NCBI RefSeq assembly: GCF_020884795.1
Contig: NZ_BBZF01000023.1
Span: 94,305-158,304 of the forward strand
Source: Micromonospora okii
GTDB taxonomy: Bacteria > Actinomycetota > Actinomycetes > Mycobacteriales > Micromonosporaceae
Length of the DNA stretch: 64,000 bases
Reading direction: 5' to 3'
Numbering within the stretch: the first letter of the stretch is position 1; every line of letters starts with the position of its first letter. Made by a program: the position numbers and the translations under genes. The notes beneath the pieces were generated by a model. It was not told the origin of the DNA. It searched no databases and saw only the letters and a list, made by a program, of their open reading frames with translations. This document shows, one piece after another, positions 44,210 through 52,559 of this stretch.

Positions 44210-45346
44210 ATGCGTGACGGGGCCGGTGCGGACTGGTGGGCCGCCGTGCCGCCGCACCGGGTCAGTCACCTCGTGGACGCCGACCCCGAACTGCTCCGGC
44301 TGGCGCTCGACCCGCTGCCGCCGACCGCGCCGGCCGTGCTCGCCCACCGTCCCGAGCGCGGGCTCTCCCTCGCCGCCCTGGTCGCCGCCCTCCTTGACCA
44401 ACTGGAGGAGGCCGCCCTCGCGCTCTTCCCCCGCTGGCTGCCCGACGCCGGTCGGCTGGAGGGCGGCGGCCCGCCCGCTGTGGCGGCCGTCCGGGGGATC
44501 GCCGGCCGGCTCGCGGCCCGCTCCGACCACTTCGGACCGTTCGTCGCCGACCTGGCCGAGAGGGCGCTCCGCGACCGGGCCGCCGCCGGCGCCGAGGGCG
44601 CGGCCGGGGACGCCAGCGCGGGTGGGGGCGGTGCAGGCGGTGCGCGCGGGGGCGGACGGCGGCGCCGCCGTCCGCGCTTCCCCGTCGAGGTACGCGCCGC
44701 CGGGCTGACCCGGGTGCTCGCCGAGGCGTACGGCCGCGACGACCTCGTGCTGCTCGCGCAGGCGCCGACGGACGCCGCTCCCGGCGACGGGCGGGTGCTG
44801 GTGGCGGCGGCCGAGTGGCTGGTGCAGCACGGCCGGTGCGCGGTCTGGATCGTCGGTCCGCTCGCTGCGGCCACGGACCGGGTCCGCCCCGTGCCGGTCC
44901 GGTTGCCGACGCCCCTCGCCGAGCTGGCCGGGGCCGCCAGTCGGGTTTCCGACAGCCCCGCCGCAACGGGGCTGTCGTTTCCGCCGTTGGCCGGCGCGCC
45001 CCGCCCGGACAGCCCGGCCGAGCAGGCCCTGGAGCGGGCCCTCGCCCCACACGACTGGGCCCGGGGCCGCCGCTGGAACCACACCTACGAGTGGCACCTG
45101 CTCGCCCGGCCGTACCGGGTGGATCTCCTCTGGACGGTGGAGGGACTTGCGGTCGAGGTGGACGGCCCGGAGCATCGGGGAGCCATGATGTTCGCCGACG
45201 ACCGGCGGCGCGACGTGCAGCTCCAGCTCCTCGGGCTCGACGTGCTCCGGTTCACCAACGAACAGGTGCTGACCGACGTCCAGGCCGTGCTCCGGAGCAT
45301 CCGGGACCTGCTGGCCCGGCGACGCACGGCCGGCGCGCACCCCTGA
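44210..45346 (+). CDS. DUF559/Vsr-like (PD-(D/E)XK) nuclease protein, first gene of a three-gene system
   Basis: 378 aa. Residues 1-125 form an unassigned helical domain, 126-155 a Gly/Ala/Arg linker, 156-235 an alpha/beta domain (LLAQAPTDA, AAEWLVQHGRCAVWIVGP) and 268-368 a DUF559-like nuclease fold: SPAEQALERAL (E271), YRVDLLW (D305), LAVEVDGPEHR (E316, D318) and a conserved helix-strand end LGLDVLRFTNEQV. The spacing of D305 and E316-x-D318 fits a PD-(D/E)XK centre, so DNA cleavage is likely but unproven. It is followed 18 bp later by a wHTH protein and then a dual-P-loop ATPase. Confidence 0.75.
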   Translation: MRDGAGADWWAAVPPHRVSHLVDADPELLRLALDPLPPTAPAVLAHRPERGLSLAALVAALLDQLEEAALALFPRWLPDAGRLEGGGPPAVAAVRGIAGRLAARSDHFGPFVADLAERALRDRAAAGAEGAAGDASAGGGGAGGARGGGRRRRRPRFPVEVRAAGLTRVLAEAYGRDDLVLLAQAPTDAAPGDGRVLVAAAEWLVQHGRCAVWIVGPLAAATDRVRPVPVRLPTPLAELAGAASRVSDSPAATGLSFPPLAGAPRPDSPAEQALERALAPHDWARGRRWNHTYEWHLLARPYRVDLLWTVEGLAVEVDGPEHRGAMMFADDRRRDVQLQLLGLDVLRFTNEQVLTDVQAVLRSIRDLLARRRTAGAHP

Positions 45347-45364
45347 CAGGAGACTGAGACACCG

Positions 45365-46066
45365 ATGTCGAGCGGCACCGCCGACCTGCCGAACCTGACC
45401 CCCAACCAGATCAACGCGCTCGTCGTGCTGATGGTGGAGGCGCGGGAGCTGACCAACGCCGAGCTGCGGGAACTGGCCGGCTTCGCGCTCACCGGCAAGG
45501 ACAACGAGAAGCTGGTCAAGCTCGGCCTGGTGGAGACCGACCGCAGCCACCGCCCGTTCTCCCACGAGCTGACGGACGAGGGCTGGCGGGTGGCGCGCCG
45601 GCTGCACCGCGGCACCCCGCCCAGGGCGGGCGGGTCGGCCAGCCGCTCCCTGTTCACCCTGCTCGGGAACCTGGACCGGGCGCTGGAGCGGCTGCGGGTC
45701 AGCCACGCCGACTTCTTCACCCGGACGGCCGCCGAGCCGGCCCCGGCGGCGGAGGGCGGCGCGACCCCGACCGCCGAGGCCGCGCCCCCGACCGCCGGTG
45801 GCGGTGAGGTCGCCGAGCTGGTCCGGGCCGCGTACCGGGAGCTGGCCCCGACGCCCGGCGCCTGGGTCGGCCTCGCCGACCTGCGCGACCGTCTCGACGG
45901 CACCGATCGCGCGGCGGTGGACGACGCGCTGCGGGCGCTGGTCCGGCAGGACGGCGTCCGGATCATCCCGGTCGCCAACACCAAGTCGCTGACCGCGCGG
46001 GACCGGGCGGCGGCGGTGCGCATCGGCGACGAGGACAGCCACACCCTGTCGATCGGGGCGGCATGA
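45365..46066 (+). CDS. Double winged-helix protein of the three-gene system
   Basis: 233 aa. The N-terminal ~80 residues (LTPNQINALVVLMVEAREL, NAELRELAG, LVKLGLVETDRSHRPFSHELTDEGW; key ELTDEGW) look like a winged helix; a Pro/Ala linker follows at ~115-150, then a second winged-helix-like domain (ELVRAAYRELAPTPGAWVGLADLRDRL, ALVRQDGVRII). A DNA- or protein-binding adaptor is the best guess. ATG 45365 follows AGGAGACTGAG. It ends overlapping the ATPase start by 4 bp (ATGA). Confidence 0.72.
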   Translation: MSSGTADLPNLTPNQINALVVLMVEARELTNAELRELAGFALTGKDNEKLVKLGLVETDRSHRPFSHELTDEGWRVARRLHRGTPPRAGGSASRSLFTLLGNLDRALERLRVSHADFFTRTAAEPAPAAEGGATPTAEAAPPTAGGGEVAELVRAAYRELAPTPGAWVGLADLRDRLDGTDRAAVDDALRALVRQDGVRIIPVANTKSLTARDRAAAVRIGDEDSHTLSIGAA

Positions 46067-49000
46067 TCCCTGACGACGAGCGCGCCGCGCTGGAGGCGCT
46101 GACCTTCCACCCGGCGGTCACCCCCGACGACGTGTGGCGCCCCTCCCCGTACGACGTGCCGGAGCTGCACGAGCGGGTCGCCGCCGAGATCCTGCGCGGG
46201 GTGGCCCGCGCCCGCACCGACGACACCAGCCGCCCCCTCGGCGTGGCCATGCAGGGGCGGGCCGGCTCCGGAAAGACCCACCTGCTCGGCGCGGTGCGGG
46301 AGCGCATCCAGCACGACGGCGGCTACTTCTTCCTGGTCAACATGGTCAGCGGCCGGACCTTCTGGTCGAGCGTCGCCCTGGCGATGGTCGAGGGGATGGG
46401 CCGGGCCTCCGGCGGCTGGGACACCCAGCTCCGCAAGTTCCTGCGCCGGCTCACCTCGCAGCTCGGCATCCCCGCCGAGGTGCGGGACGCGGTGGCCGGC
46501 GCCCGCGCGCTCACCCGCGAGCACCTGGACACCTTCGTCCGCGCGCTGCGGACCCATCACCGCGAGGTGGGCCGGGACTGCCAGGACACCGCCCGGGCGC
46601 TCGTGCTGCACGGCTCCCGGGAGTTCGACGACCAGGACATCGGCTACGCCCACCTGATCAGCGAGCCGGGCGACCCGGCGGGGCGGGCGGAGTGGGGGCT
46701 GACCCACGGGGTACGGACCCCGCAGCAGATCGTGCAGGACGTCTCCCGGCTGATGGCGCTCACGCTGGACCCGACGGTGATCGCCGTCGACCAGCTCGAC
46801 ACGCTTCTAGCCCAGACCACCACATCCATGTTCGACCCCCGCGCCGAGCTGGACGACGCCCACGCGAGCGCGTTCGGGCCGATCGCCGACGGCCTGCTGA
46901 CCCTGCGCGACGTCACCCGCCGGACGCTGCTCGTCGTGTCCTGCCTGCCGGACACCTGGGAGCTGCTGACCCGCAGCGCGCCGACCTCCGTGGCGGACCG
47001 GTTCCGGGTGTCCCTGCTGCCCGACCGCATTCCCACGCCGGAGATCGGGCGGGCCATCGTGGCGAAACGGTTCGCCGCAGTGTTCCGCGAGCGGCGGTTC
47101 ACCCCGCCCCACCCGACCTGGCCGATCAGCGCCGACGCCTTCGCCGACGCCCCGAACCTCACTCCGCGCGCCCTGCTGCGCAAGGTGGACCAGCACGTCG
47201 CCCGGTGCCGTGACGCCGACGAGGTGACCCTGCTGGAGCGGCTCGTCGACGGCGGGGACGCCCCGCCCACGCCCGTGCCCGCCCCGGCCGGGGTCGCGGA
47301 CCTGCGCCCGCTGGACGAGCGGTTCGCCCGACTGGTGGCGGCGGCCGACGTCGGGCCCGCGCTCGACCACCGCACCGAGGACGTCCACCTGCCGCCGCTG
47401 CTCGCCGCCGGGCTCGCCGCGTGGATTGCCGAGCAGGCCCCGACCGGGGCGACGTACAAGCACGACCCGCCTCCGGGCCGCAAGCCGGCGCTGCACGGCC
47501 GCCTCGTCGAGGTGCTGGACGAGGCCACCGAGAACGAGGCGCACTGGTGCTTCCGGGGGCTCGCCCACCCGAACGCGGTCGCCACGATCGCACGGGTCCG
47601 GGCGGCCTGCACGCTGGCGGGGCTGGACCGGCAGTACCCGCAGCGGCGGCTGGTGCTGTTGCGCAACGGCCCCTGGCCCACCGGTTCCCGTACCGCCCAG
47701 GTGCTGGCGGAGTTCGACGCGGCCGGCGGGGTGCGGTGCGCCGTGGCGGAGGACGACCTGCGGGTCTTCGCCGCGCTGCGGGAGCTGGCCCGGGAGCCCG
47801 ATGCGGCCTACCAGGAGTGGCTGGTCGCCCGTCGGCCGGCGAGCGGCACGGCGCTGTTCCGCACGATGCTCGGCACCCCCGCCCCGGCCCCGGCCTTGGA
47901 GCCCGCGCCCGAGCCCAAGCCCGAGCCCGAGACCACCACGGCCGCCGCCGAGCCTGCCGCGTCCGGGCCCGCTTCGGCCGCCGCGTCCTCGCCGGGCGGG
48001 GACGCGACGCCGGGACAGCGGGCCGCGCACGACGGGCCGGCGGCGGACCCTGCGGCGGTCGTCCGGCTGGGGCATACCGCCGACGGGCGGCGGCCGTTCC
48101 TGCTCGACCTGGAGTCGCTGCGCCGGCACGCGGTGGTCTTCGCCGGCTCGGGGTCGGGCAAGACGGTGCTGATCCGCCGCCTGGTCGAGGAGTGCGCCCG
48201 GCAGGGCGTCTCCTCGATCGTGCTCGACCCGAACAACGACCTGGCCCGGCTGGGCGACCCGTGGCCGCAGCCGCCGGCCGGCTGGGGGCCGGGCGACGAG
48301 GAGCGGGCCCGGGACTACCTTGACCACACCGAGGTCGTGGTCTGGACGCCCCGGGTCACCGCCGGCCGGCCGCTGAGCTTCCAGCCGCTGCCGGACTTCA
48401 CGCCGGTGCACGACTCGCCCGACGAGTTCGACCAGGCGATCCGTTCGGCGGTGGAGGCCCTCGCACCCCGCGCCGGGGTGGACCGGTCGACCCGACTCGC
48501 CCAGCAGGGCAAGGCGGTGCTGACCGAGGCGCTGCTGGCGTACGCCCGGACCGGCATGGTGGGCCTGCCGGGGTTCACCGAGTTCCTCACCGACCTGCCC
48601 GATGGGGTGAGCCGGCTCGCCCGCGCCGACAAGCTGGCCCTGGAGTTGGCCGAGGCGCTCAAGGCGGCGATGGTCACCGACCCGCTCTTCGGCGGCGCGG
48701 GCGCCCCGGCCGATCCCGGTCTGCTGCTCACCCCCGCGCCGGGCCGACGGGCCCGGGTGTCGGTGGTCAGCTTCGTCGGGCTCACCTCCGACCAGGAGCG
48801 GCAGAGCTTCGTCAACCAGTTGCAGATGGCGCTGTTCGCGTGGGTGCGGCGGCATCCCGCCGGGGACCGGCCGCTGGGCGGCCTGCTCGTCATGGACGAG
48901 GCGCAGACCCTCGCCCCGTCGAGCGGGAACACCGCCTGCACGGCCAGCACGATCGCGCTCGCCTCGCAGGCCCGCAAGTACGGCCTCGGGCTGGTCTTCG

Positions 49001-49278
49001 CCACCCAGGCCCCGAAGGGCCTGCACAACCAGGTCTCCGGCAACGCCACCACCCAGTTCTTCGGCCTGCTCAACGCCCCGACGCAGATCGACGCGGCGCG
49101 GCAGCTCGCCGAGGCCAAGGGCGGCCGGCTGCCCGACATCGGGCTGCTGGGCAGCGGCCAGTTCTACGTGGCGGGGGAGGGCTTCCCCTTCGTCCGGGTG
49201 GACACCCCGATGTGCCTGACCCACCACCCCAAGGCGCCCCTGACGCCCGAGGAGGTGGTCCAGCGGTCGTCCCCGTGA
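46063..49278 (+). CDS. Large ATPase with N-terminal AAA and C-terminal HerA/FtsK-like domains
   Basis: 1071 aa. N-terminal P-loop module: Walker A GRAGSGKT (65-72), Walker B VIAVDQLD (239-246), with a sensor-like LLVVSCLPDTWE (~290). Middle region 440-600 is unassigned (HGRLVEVLDEATENEAHW, RRLVLLRNGPWPTG). A Pro/Ala/Glu linker spans 605-660. C-terminal DUF87/HerA-like module: Walker A GSGSGKT (695-701), LDPNNDLARLG (721-731), Walker B LLVMDEAQ (941-948) and an arginine-rich ATQAPKGLHNQV stretch (980-991). HerA ATPases translocate DNA with nucleases. Two ATPase cores in one chain plus a nuclease and a wHTH adaptor suggest antiviral defence or DNA processing. It is not a conjugation protein: no relaxase is nearby. 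Confidence 0.82.
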   Translation: MIPDDERAALEALTFHPAVTPDDVWRPSPYDVPELHERVAAEILRGVARARTDDTSRPLGVAMQGRAGSGKTHLLGAVRERIQHDGGYFFLVNMVSGRTFWSSVALAMVEGMGRASGGWDTQLRKFLRRLTSQLGIPAEVRDAVAGARALTREHLDTFVRALRTHHREVGRDCQDTARALVLHGSREFDDQDIGYAHLISEPGDPAGRAEWGLTHGVRTPQQIVQDVSRLMALTLDPTVIAVDQLDTLLAQTTTSMFDPRAELDDAHASAFGPIADGLLTLRDVTRRTLLVVSCLPDTWELLTRSAPTSVADRFRVSLLPDRIPTPEIGRAIVAKRFAAVFRERRFTPPHPTWPISADAFADAPNLTPRALLRKVDQHVARCRDADEVTLLERLVDGGDAPPTPVPAPAGVADLRPLDERFARLVAAADVGPALDHRTEDVHLPPLLAAGLAAWIAEQAPTGATYKHDPPPGRKPALHGRLVEVLDEATENEAHWCFRGLAHPNAVATIARVRAACTLAGLDRQYPQRRLVLLRNGPWPTGSRTAQVLAEFDAAGGVRCAVAEDDLRVFAALRELAREPDAAYQEWLVARRPASGTALFRTMLGTPAPAPALEPAPEPKPEPETTTAAAEPAASGPASAAASSPGGDATPGQRAAHDGPAADPAAVVRLGHTADGRRPFLLDLESLRRHAVVFAGSGSGKTVLIRRLVEECARQGVSSIVLDPNNDLARLGDPWPQPPAGWGPGDEERARDYLDHTEVVVWTPRVTAGRPLSFQPLPDFTPVHDSPDEFDQAIRSAVEALAPRAGVDRSTRLAQQGKAVLTEALLAYARTGMVGLPGFTEFLTDLPDGVSRLARADKLALELAEALKAAMVTDPLFGGAGAPADPGLLLTPAPGRRARVSVVSFVGLTSDQERQSFVNQLQMALFAWVRRHPAGDRPLGGLLVMDEAQTLAPSSGNTACTASTIALASQARKYGLGLVFATQAPKGLHNQVSGNATTQFFGLLNAPTQIDAARQLAEAKGGRLPDIGLLGSGQFYVAGEGFPFVRVDTPMCLTHHPKAPLTPEEVVQRSSP

Positions 49279-49340
49279 ATCCGAGAGAATTTCGCACCCG
49301 AACGACGGGCCCCGGCCGCATACTCGGTATGCTCCCGGCC

Positions 49341-49961
49341 ATGTCGTTGGTTGATCGGAAGGTGGCGCTCGCCGCCGTGGTGGGCGGGCTCCTGCTCGGC
49401 TCCCTCGACTTCGTGTGGATCAAGTTCGTCCCGTACCCCCTCGCCGAGCTGGGCAACTCGACCGCCACCTGGGCGATCGCCGCCTTCTTCTTCGGCTGGT
49501 GGGTGCGCTCCGGATGGCTGCGGGCGGCGCTCGGCGCGGCCGTCCTGCTCGTCCTCGCGGTGCCCAGCTACTACCTCGCGGCGACGCTGATCCAGGGCGA
49601 CGACCTGGCGATCGTCTGGGGGAAGACCGCGCTGCTCTGGATGCTCCTGGGGGTGCTGACCGGGCTGGTCTTCGGCGTCGGCGGGGTCTGGGCGCGGGCC
49701 GAGGGGTGGCGAGCGGTGGTCGGGCTCGCGCTGCCGGCCGCCGTCCTCCTCGAGGAGGCGACCCGCTTCGCCCTCCGGCTGCGCGACCCGAGCTACTCGT
49801 CGGAGCTGGCGTGGAACGTCGCCATCGACGTCGCGCTCGCCCTGCTGCTCGTCGCGCTCCTCGGCCGTACGCACCGGCAGCGCGCCCTCGCGCTGGCCGT
49901 GTCGCTGCCGATGGCGGCCGTCGTCCTCGTCGCCTTCGCCGTCTTCGGCGCGGCGGTCTAG
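49341..49961 (+). CDS. Integral membrane protein of unknown function
   Basis: 206 aa with about six hydrophobic segments (AAVVGGLLLGSLDFVWIKF, WAIAAFFFGWWVRSGW, AAVLLVLAVPSYYLAATLI, LLWMLLGVLTGLVFGVGG and two more near the C-terminus). It resembles small actinobacterial DUF-type membrane proteins. ATG 49341 or the in-frame ATG 49329 could be used; neither has a good Shine-Dalgarno. It starts 62 bp after the ATPase gene and converges on an acyl-CoA-dehydrogenase-like gene, so membership of the three-gene system is possible but unsupported. Confidence 0.75.
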   Translation: MSLVDRKVALAAVVGGLLLGSLDFVWIKFVPYPLAELGNSTATWAIAAFFFGWWVRSGWLRAALGAAVLLVLAVPSYYLAATLIQGDDLAIVWGKTALLWMLLGVLTGLVFGVGGVWARAEGWRAVVGLALPAAVLLEEATRFALRLRDPSYSSELAWNVAIDVALALLLVALLGRTHRQRALALAVSLPMAAVVLVAFAVFGAAV

Positions 49962-51130
49962 TAGGCCAGCTCCACGGGGCGGCCGAGCAGGTGGGCGCCG
50001 TTGTTGCCCAGCCAGCCCTCGGCCGCCGCCGCGTGCTGGCCGAAGGTGTGGATGTCGCGGAAGCGGCGCTGGATCGGGGAGGAGTCCCGGGCCGCGCCGC
50101 CGCCCGCCGACCGGTAGCAGGCGTCCACGGCGGCGGTGGCGGCCTCCGTCACCCAGGGCAGGCTCGCGGAGATCACCGGGCGCAGCGCGTCGACGGCGGC
50201 CGGGTCGCCGGCCTCGGCCGCCCCCAGCAGGTCGTCGGCGAGCGACCGCAGCAGCGTCCGGGCCGCCCGGACGTAGAGGTCGGCCCGGCCGAGCTGCACC
50301 CGGAAGGCCGGCGAGTCGGCGAGCGACTGCCGGGCGTACAGCCGCTGCCGGCCGGCGTCGAGCAGGGCGACCATGTCGTCCAGCGCGCCCTGGGCGATCC
50401 CGACGGCCACCGCGCCCAGGTGCAGGACGAACTGGGACAGCGGCGCGACGAAGCCCGGCCCCGGCACGCACGGGGGGCCGGAGAAAATGTCGAAGCTCCG
50501 CCCGGCCGGGCAGTGGACCGAGTCGATCACCACGTCGTGGCTGCCGGTGCCGCGCAGCCCCAGCGAGTGCCAGGTGTCCTCCACCCGCACCTGATCGACG
50601 CGCAGGAGCATCGAGCGGACCTGCGCCGGCTGGCCGTCCGGGCCGGGCAGGGGTTGGCCGTCTTCGGTGAGCACGCAGTTGCCGAAGATCCAGTCGGCGT
50701 GCCGGGACCCGCTGGCGAACCCCCACCGGCCGGTCACCCGGAACCCGCCGTCGGACGGCTCGGCCCGCCCCTGCGGGGCGAAGCCGCCGGCCACGACGAC
50801 GTCCGGGCCCTGCGCGTACAGCTCGTCGAACCGGTCGCGGGGGAGCATGGCGAGCAGGTGCGGGGTCTCCGCGCCGATCATGACCGTCCAGCCGGTGGAC
50901 CCGTCGGCGCGGGCCAGCGCCTCCAGCACGGCCAGGCCGGTGCGCGGGTCCGCCCCGTACCCGCCGTGGCTGCGCGGGACGAACATCCGGAAGCAGCCCG
51001 CGGCCCGGAGCCGGTCGAGCAGGTCAGCCGGCAGCTCCCGGGCGGCCTCGATCTCCGCGGCCCGCCGGCCCAGCTCCGGGGCCAGCTCCCGCACGGCGTC
51101 GATGAGTCGGGTCCGGTCCTGGTCGTCCAT
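49958..51130 (-). CDS. Acyl-CoA dehydrogenase family flavoprotein (HsaA/monooxygenase-like)
   Basis: 390 aa. An ACAD-fold N-terminus (LPADLLDRLRAAGCFRMFVPRSHGGYG; key RMFVPRSHGGYG), middle FRVTGRWGFASGSRHADW and C-terminal helices with RRFRDIHTFGQHAAA. The SGSRHADW and DIHTFGQH motifs are typical of the flavin-dependent hydroxylase subgroup (HsaA, HpaB-oxygenase-like) more than true dehydrogenases, so oxygenation of a small aromatic or other substrate is likely. ATG 51130 has AGGAGG 6 bp upstream. Overlaps the convergent membrane-protein stop. Confidence 0.9.
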   Translation of the reverse strand: MDDQDRTRLIDAVRELAPELGRRAAEIEAARELPADLLDRLRAAGCFRMFVPRSHGGYGADPRTGLAVLEALARADGSTGWTVMIGAETPHLLAMLPRDRFDELYAQGPDVVVAGGFAPQGRAEPSDGGFRVTGRWGFASGSRHADWIFGNCVLTEDGQPLPGPDGQPAQVRSMLLRVDQVRVEDTWHSLGLRGTGSHDVVIDSVHCPAGRSFDIFSGPPCVPGPGFVAPLSQFVLHLGAVAVGIAQGALDDMVALLDAGRQRLYARQSLADSPAFRVQLGRADLYVRAARTLLRSLADDLLGAAEAGDPAAVDALRPVISASLPWVTEAATAAVDACYRSAGGGAARDSSPIQRRFRDIHTFGQHAAAAEGWLGNNGAHLLGRPVELAY

Positions 51131-51295
51131 GGTCGCCTCCTGCTCGCCCGGCATCGCGGCGGCGTCACCGCCGCGCCGCGCGACTCGCGGCACCGGGTCA
51201 TGTCGAGGCTGCGCCGCCCGGCGTCCCGCCGGGAAGGGACGCCGGTACCGGCCGACCGGGCGCTGCGCCCACGCCGCGCGGCCGTCGGCGGTGGT

Positions 51296-51345
51296 GAGAG
51301 GGGCGCCCCTCTCTACCGCAGGCGTTAAGAAGGTGCCCTTCCTTT
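51296..51345. repeat. Palindromic intergenic element pair
   Basis: A perfect 18-bp palindrome GAGAGGGGCGCCCCTCTC (51296-51313), then 'GCGTTAAGAAGGTGCCCTTC' beginning near 51323, an imperfect AAGG/CCTT inverted repeat. The pair resembles short palindromes I believe are scattered in Micromonospora intergenic DNA, but copy number must be checked. Lies 21 bp before the LLM gene. Confidence 0.55.
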
Positions 51346-51365
51346 CAGCTACCTATGCTCGGGGG

Positions 51366-52295
51366 ATGGAACTGCGGATCTTCACCGAACCCCAGCAGGG
51401 CGCCAGCTACGACCAGTTGCTCGCCGTGGCCCGTTGCGCGGAGGACGCCGGCTACGGCGCGTTCTTCCGCTCCGACCACTACCTGAAGATGGGCGCGGTG
51501 AGCGGCGAGCCGGGGCCCACCGACGCCTGGACGACCCTGGCCGGGCTGGCCCGGGACACCTCCCGCATCCGGCTCGGCACCCTGATGACGGCGGCCACGT
51601 TCCGGCTGCCCGGCCCCCTGGCCATCACCGTCGCCCAGGTCGACCAGATGAGCGGCGGCCGGGTGGAGCTGGGCATCGGCACCGGCTGGTACGCCGAGGA
51701 GCACACCGCGTACGGCATCCCGTTCCCCTCCCTCGGAGAGCGGTTCGACCGGCTGGAGGAGCAGCTCGCCGTCGTCACCGGGCTCTGGGAGACCCCGGCG
51801 GGCGAGACGTTCGACTTCGCCGGCCGCTACTACCCGGTGGCCGACTCGCCGGCCCTGGCCAAGCCGGTGCAGCGGCCCCGACCGCCGATCCTGCTCGGCG
51901 GCATGGGCCCGAAGCGCACGCCCCGCCTCGCGGCCCGCTACGCCGACGAGTTCAACCTGCCGTTCGTCTCCGTCGCCGACACGGTGGCCCAGTTCGACCG
52001 GGTCCGTGCCGCCTGCGCCGACATCGGCCGGGACCCGGCCACGATGCGCTGGTCCAACGCCCTCGTGCTCTGCTGCGGGCGCGACGAGGCGGAGGTGCGA
52101 CGGCGGGCCGAGGCGATCGGCCGGGAGCCGGACGAGCTGCGGGAGAACGGCCTCGCCGGCACCCCCGCCGAGGTCGTCGACAGGATCGGCCGGTACGCCG
52201 AGGCCGGCAGCGGGCGCGTCTACCTCCAGGTCCTCGACCTGGCCGACCTGGACCACGTCGAGCTGGTCGCGTCCGAGGTGATGCCGCAGCTCTAG
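51366..52295 (+). CDS. LLM-class F420-dependent oxidoreductase
   Basis: 309 aa luciferase-like TIM barrel. Visible: MELRIFTEPQQGASY start, FFRSDHYLKMG (the family's F420-contact SDHY), RIRLGTLMTAATFRLPGPLA and GGRVELGIGTGWYAEEH (GRxELGIGTGW). It reduces or oxidises small substrates with F420H2 (FMN possible). ATG 51366 has a GGGGG run upstream. Substrate unknown. Confidence 0.93.
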   Translation: MELRIFTEPQQGASYDQLLAVARCAEDAGYGAFFRSDHYLKMGAVSGEPGPTDAWTTLAGLARDTSRIRLGTLMTAATFRLPGPLAITVAQVDQMSGGRVELGIGTGWYAEEHTAYGIPFPSLGERFDRLEEQLAVVTGLWETPAGETFDFAGRYYPVADSPALAKPVQRPRPPILLGGMGPKRTPRLAARYADEFNLPFVSVADTVAQFDRVRAACADIGRDPATMRWSNALVLCCGRDEAEVRRRAEAIGREPDELRENGLAGTPAEVVDRIGRYAEAGSGRVYLQVLDLADLDHVELVASEVMPQL

Positions 52296-52468
52296 GCCGT
52301 GCGCGGGGCCGGTCCCGGCGGCGGCGCGGGGACCGGCCCCGGCCGTGGCGTGGGCGCCGGTCCAGGGCCGGGCGTCGGGGCGGGGAACGGGTTGCTCGGC
52401 TCGACGATGGACGCGTTGCCGTGGGCACGCGGGGCGTCGAGCCGGGCGGGGTTCGGGTAGCTCCTCAT
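52292..52468 (-). CDS. Possible small Pro-rich protein
   Basis: 58 codons from ATG 52468 (MRSYPNPARLDAPRAHGNAS) to TAG at 52292, ending in a Pro/Gly/Ala-rich tail. The Shine-Dalgarno is weak and the composition could arise from GC-rich non-coding DNA. It overlaps the LLM stop by 4 bp on the opposite strand. Listed because the 264-bp gap has no other content. Confidence 0.25.
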   Translation of the reverse strand: MRSYPNPARLDAPRAHGNASIVEPSNPFPAPTPGPGPAPTPRPGPVPAPPPGPAPRTA

Positions 52469-52559
52469 CGGCGTAGGGTTCCCCGAAACGCCCCGGCCAA
52501 CCGTGCCCCGACGGCCGCGCGGCCCGGGGCGACGCACCGCCGAGCGACGGGAGCGCGAC

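Noticed and set aside
42116..46042. 1308-codon open frame antisense to the ABC, nuclease and wHTH genes
   Set aside because: It crosses four well-supported genes on the other strand and has low-complexity Arg/Gly/Pro composition.
46063..49278. Large ATPase as a conjugation or FtsK-type DNA pump of an integrative element
   Set aside because: No relaxase, integrase, replication gene or att repeats nearby; the partners are a nuclease and a wHTH protein.
52292..52468. 58-codon ORF as a RiPP precursor
   Set aside because: No leader/core pattern, no maturase beside it, and Pro/Gly/Ala composition is explained by GC-rich DNA.
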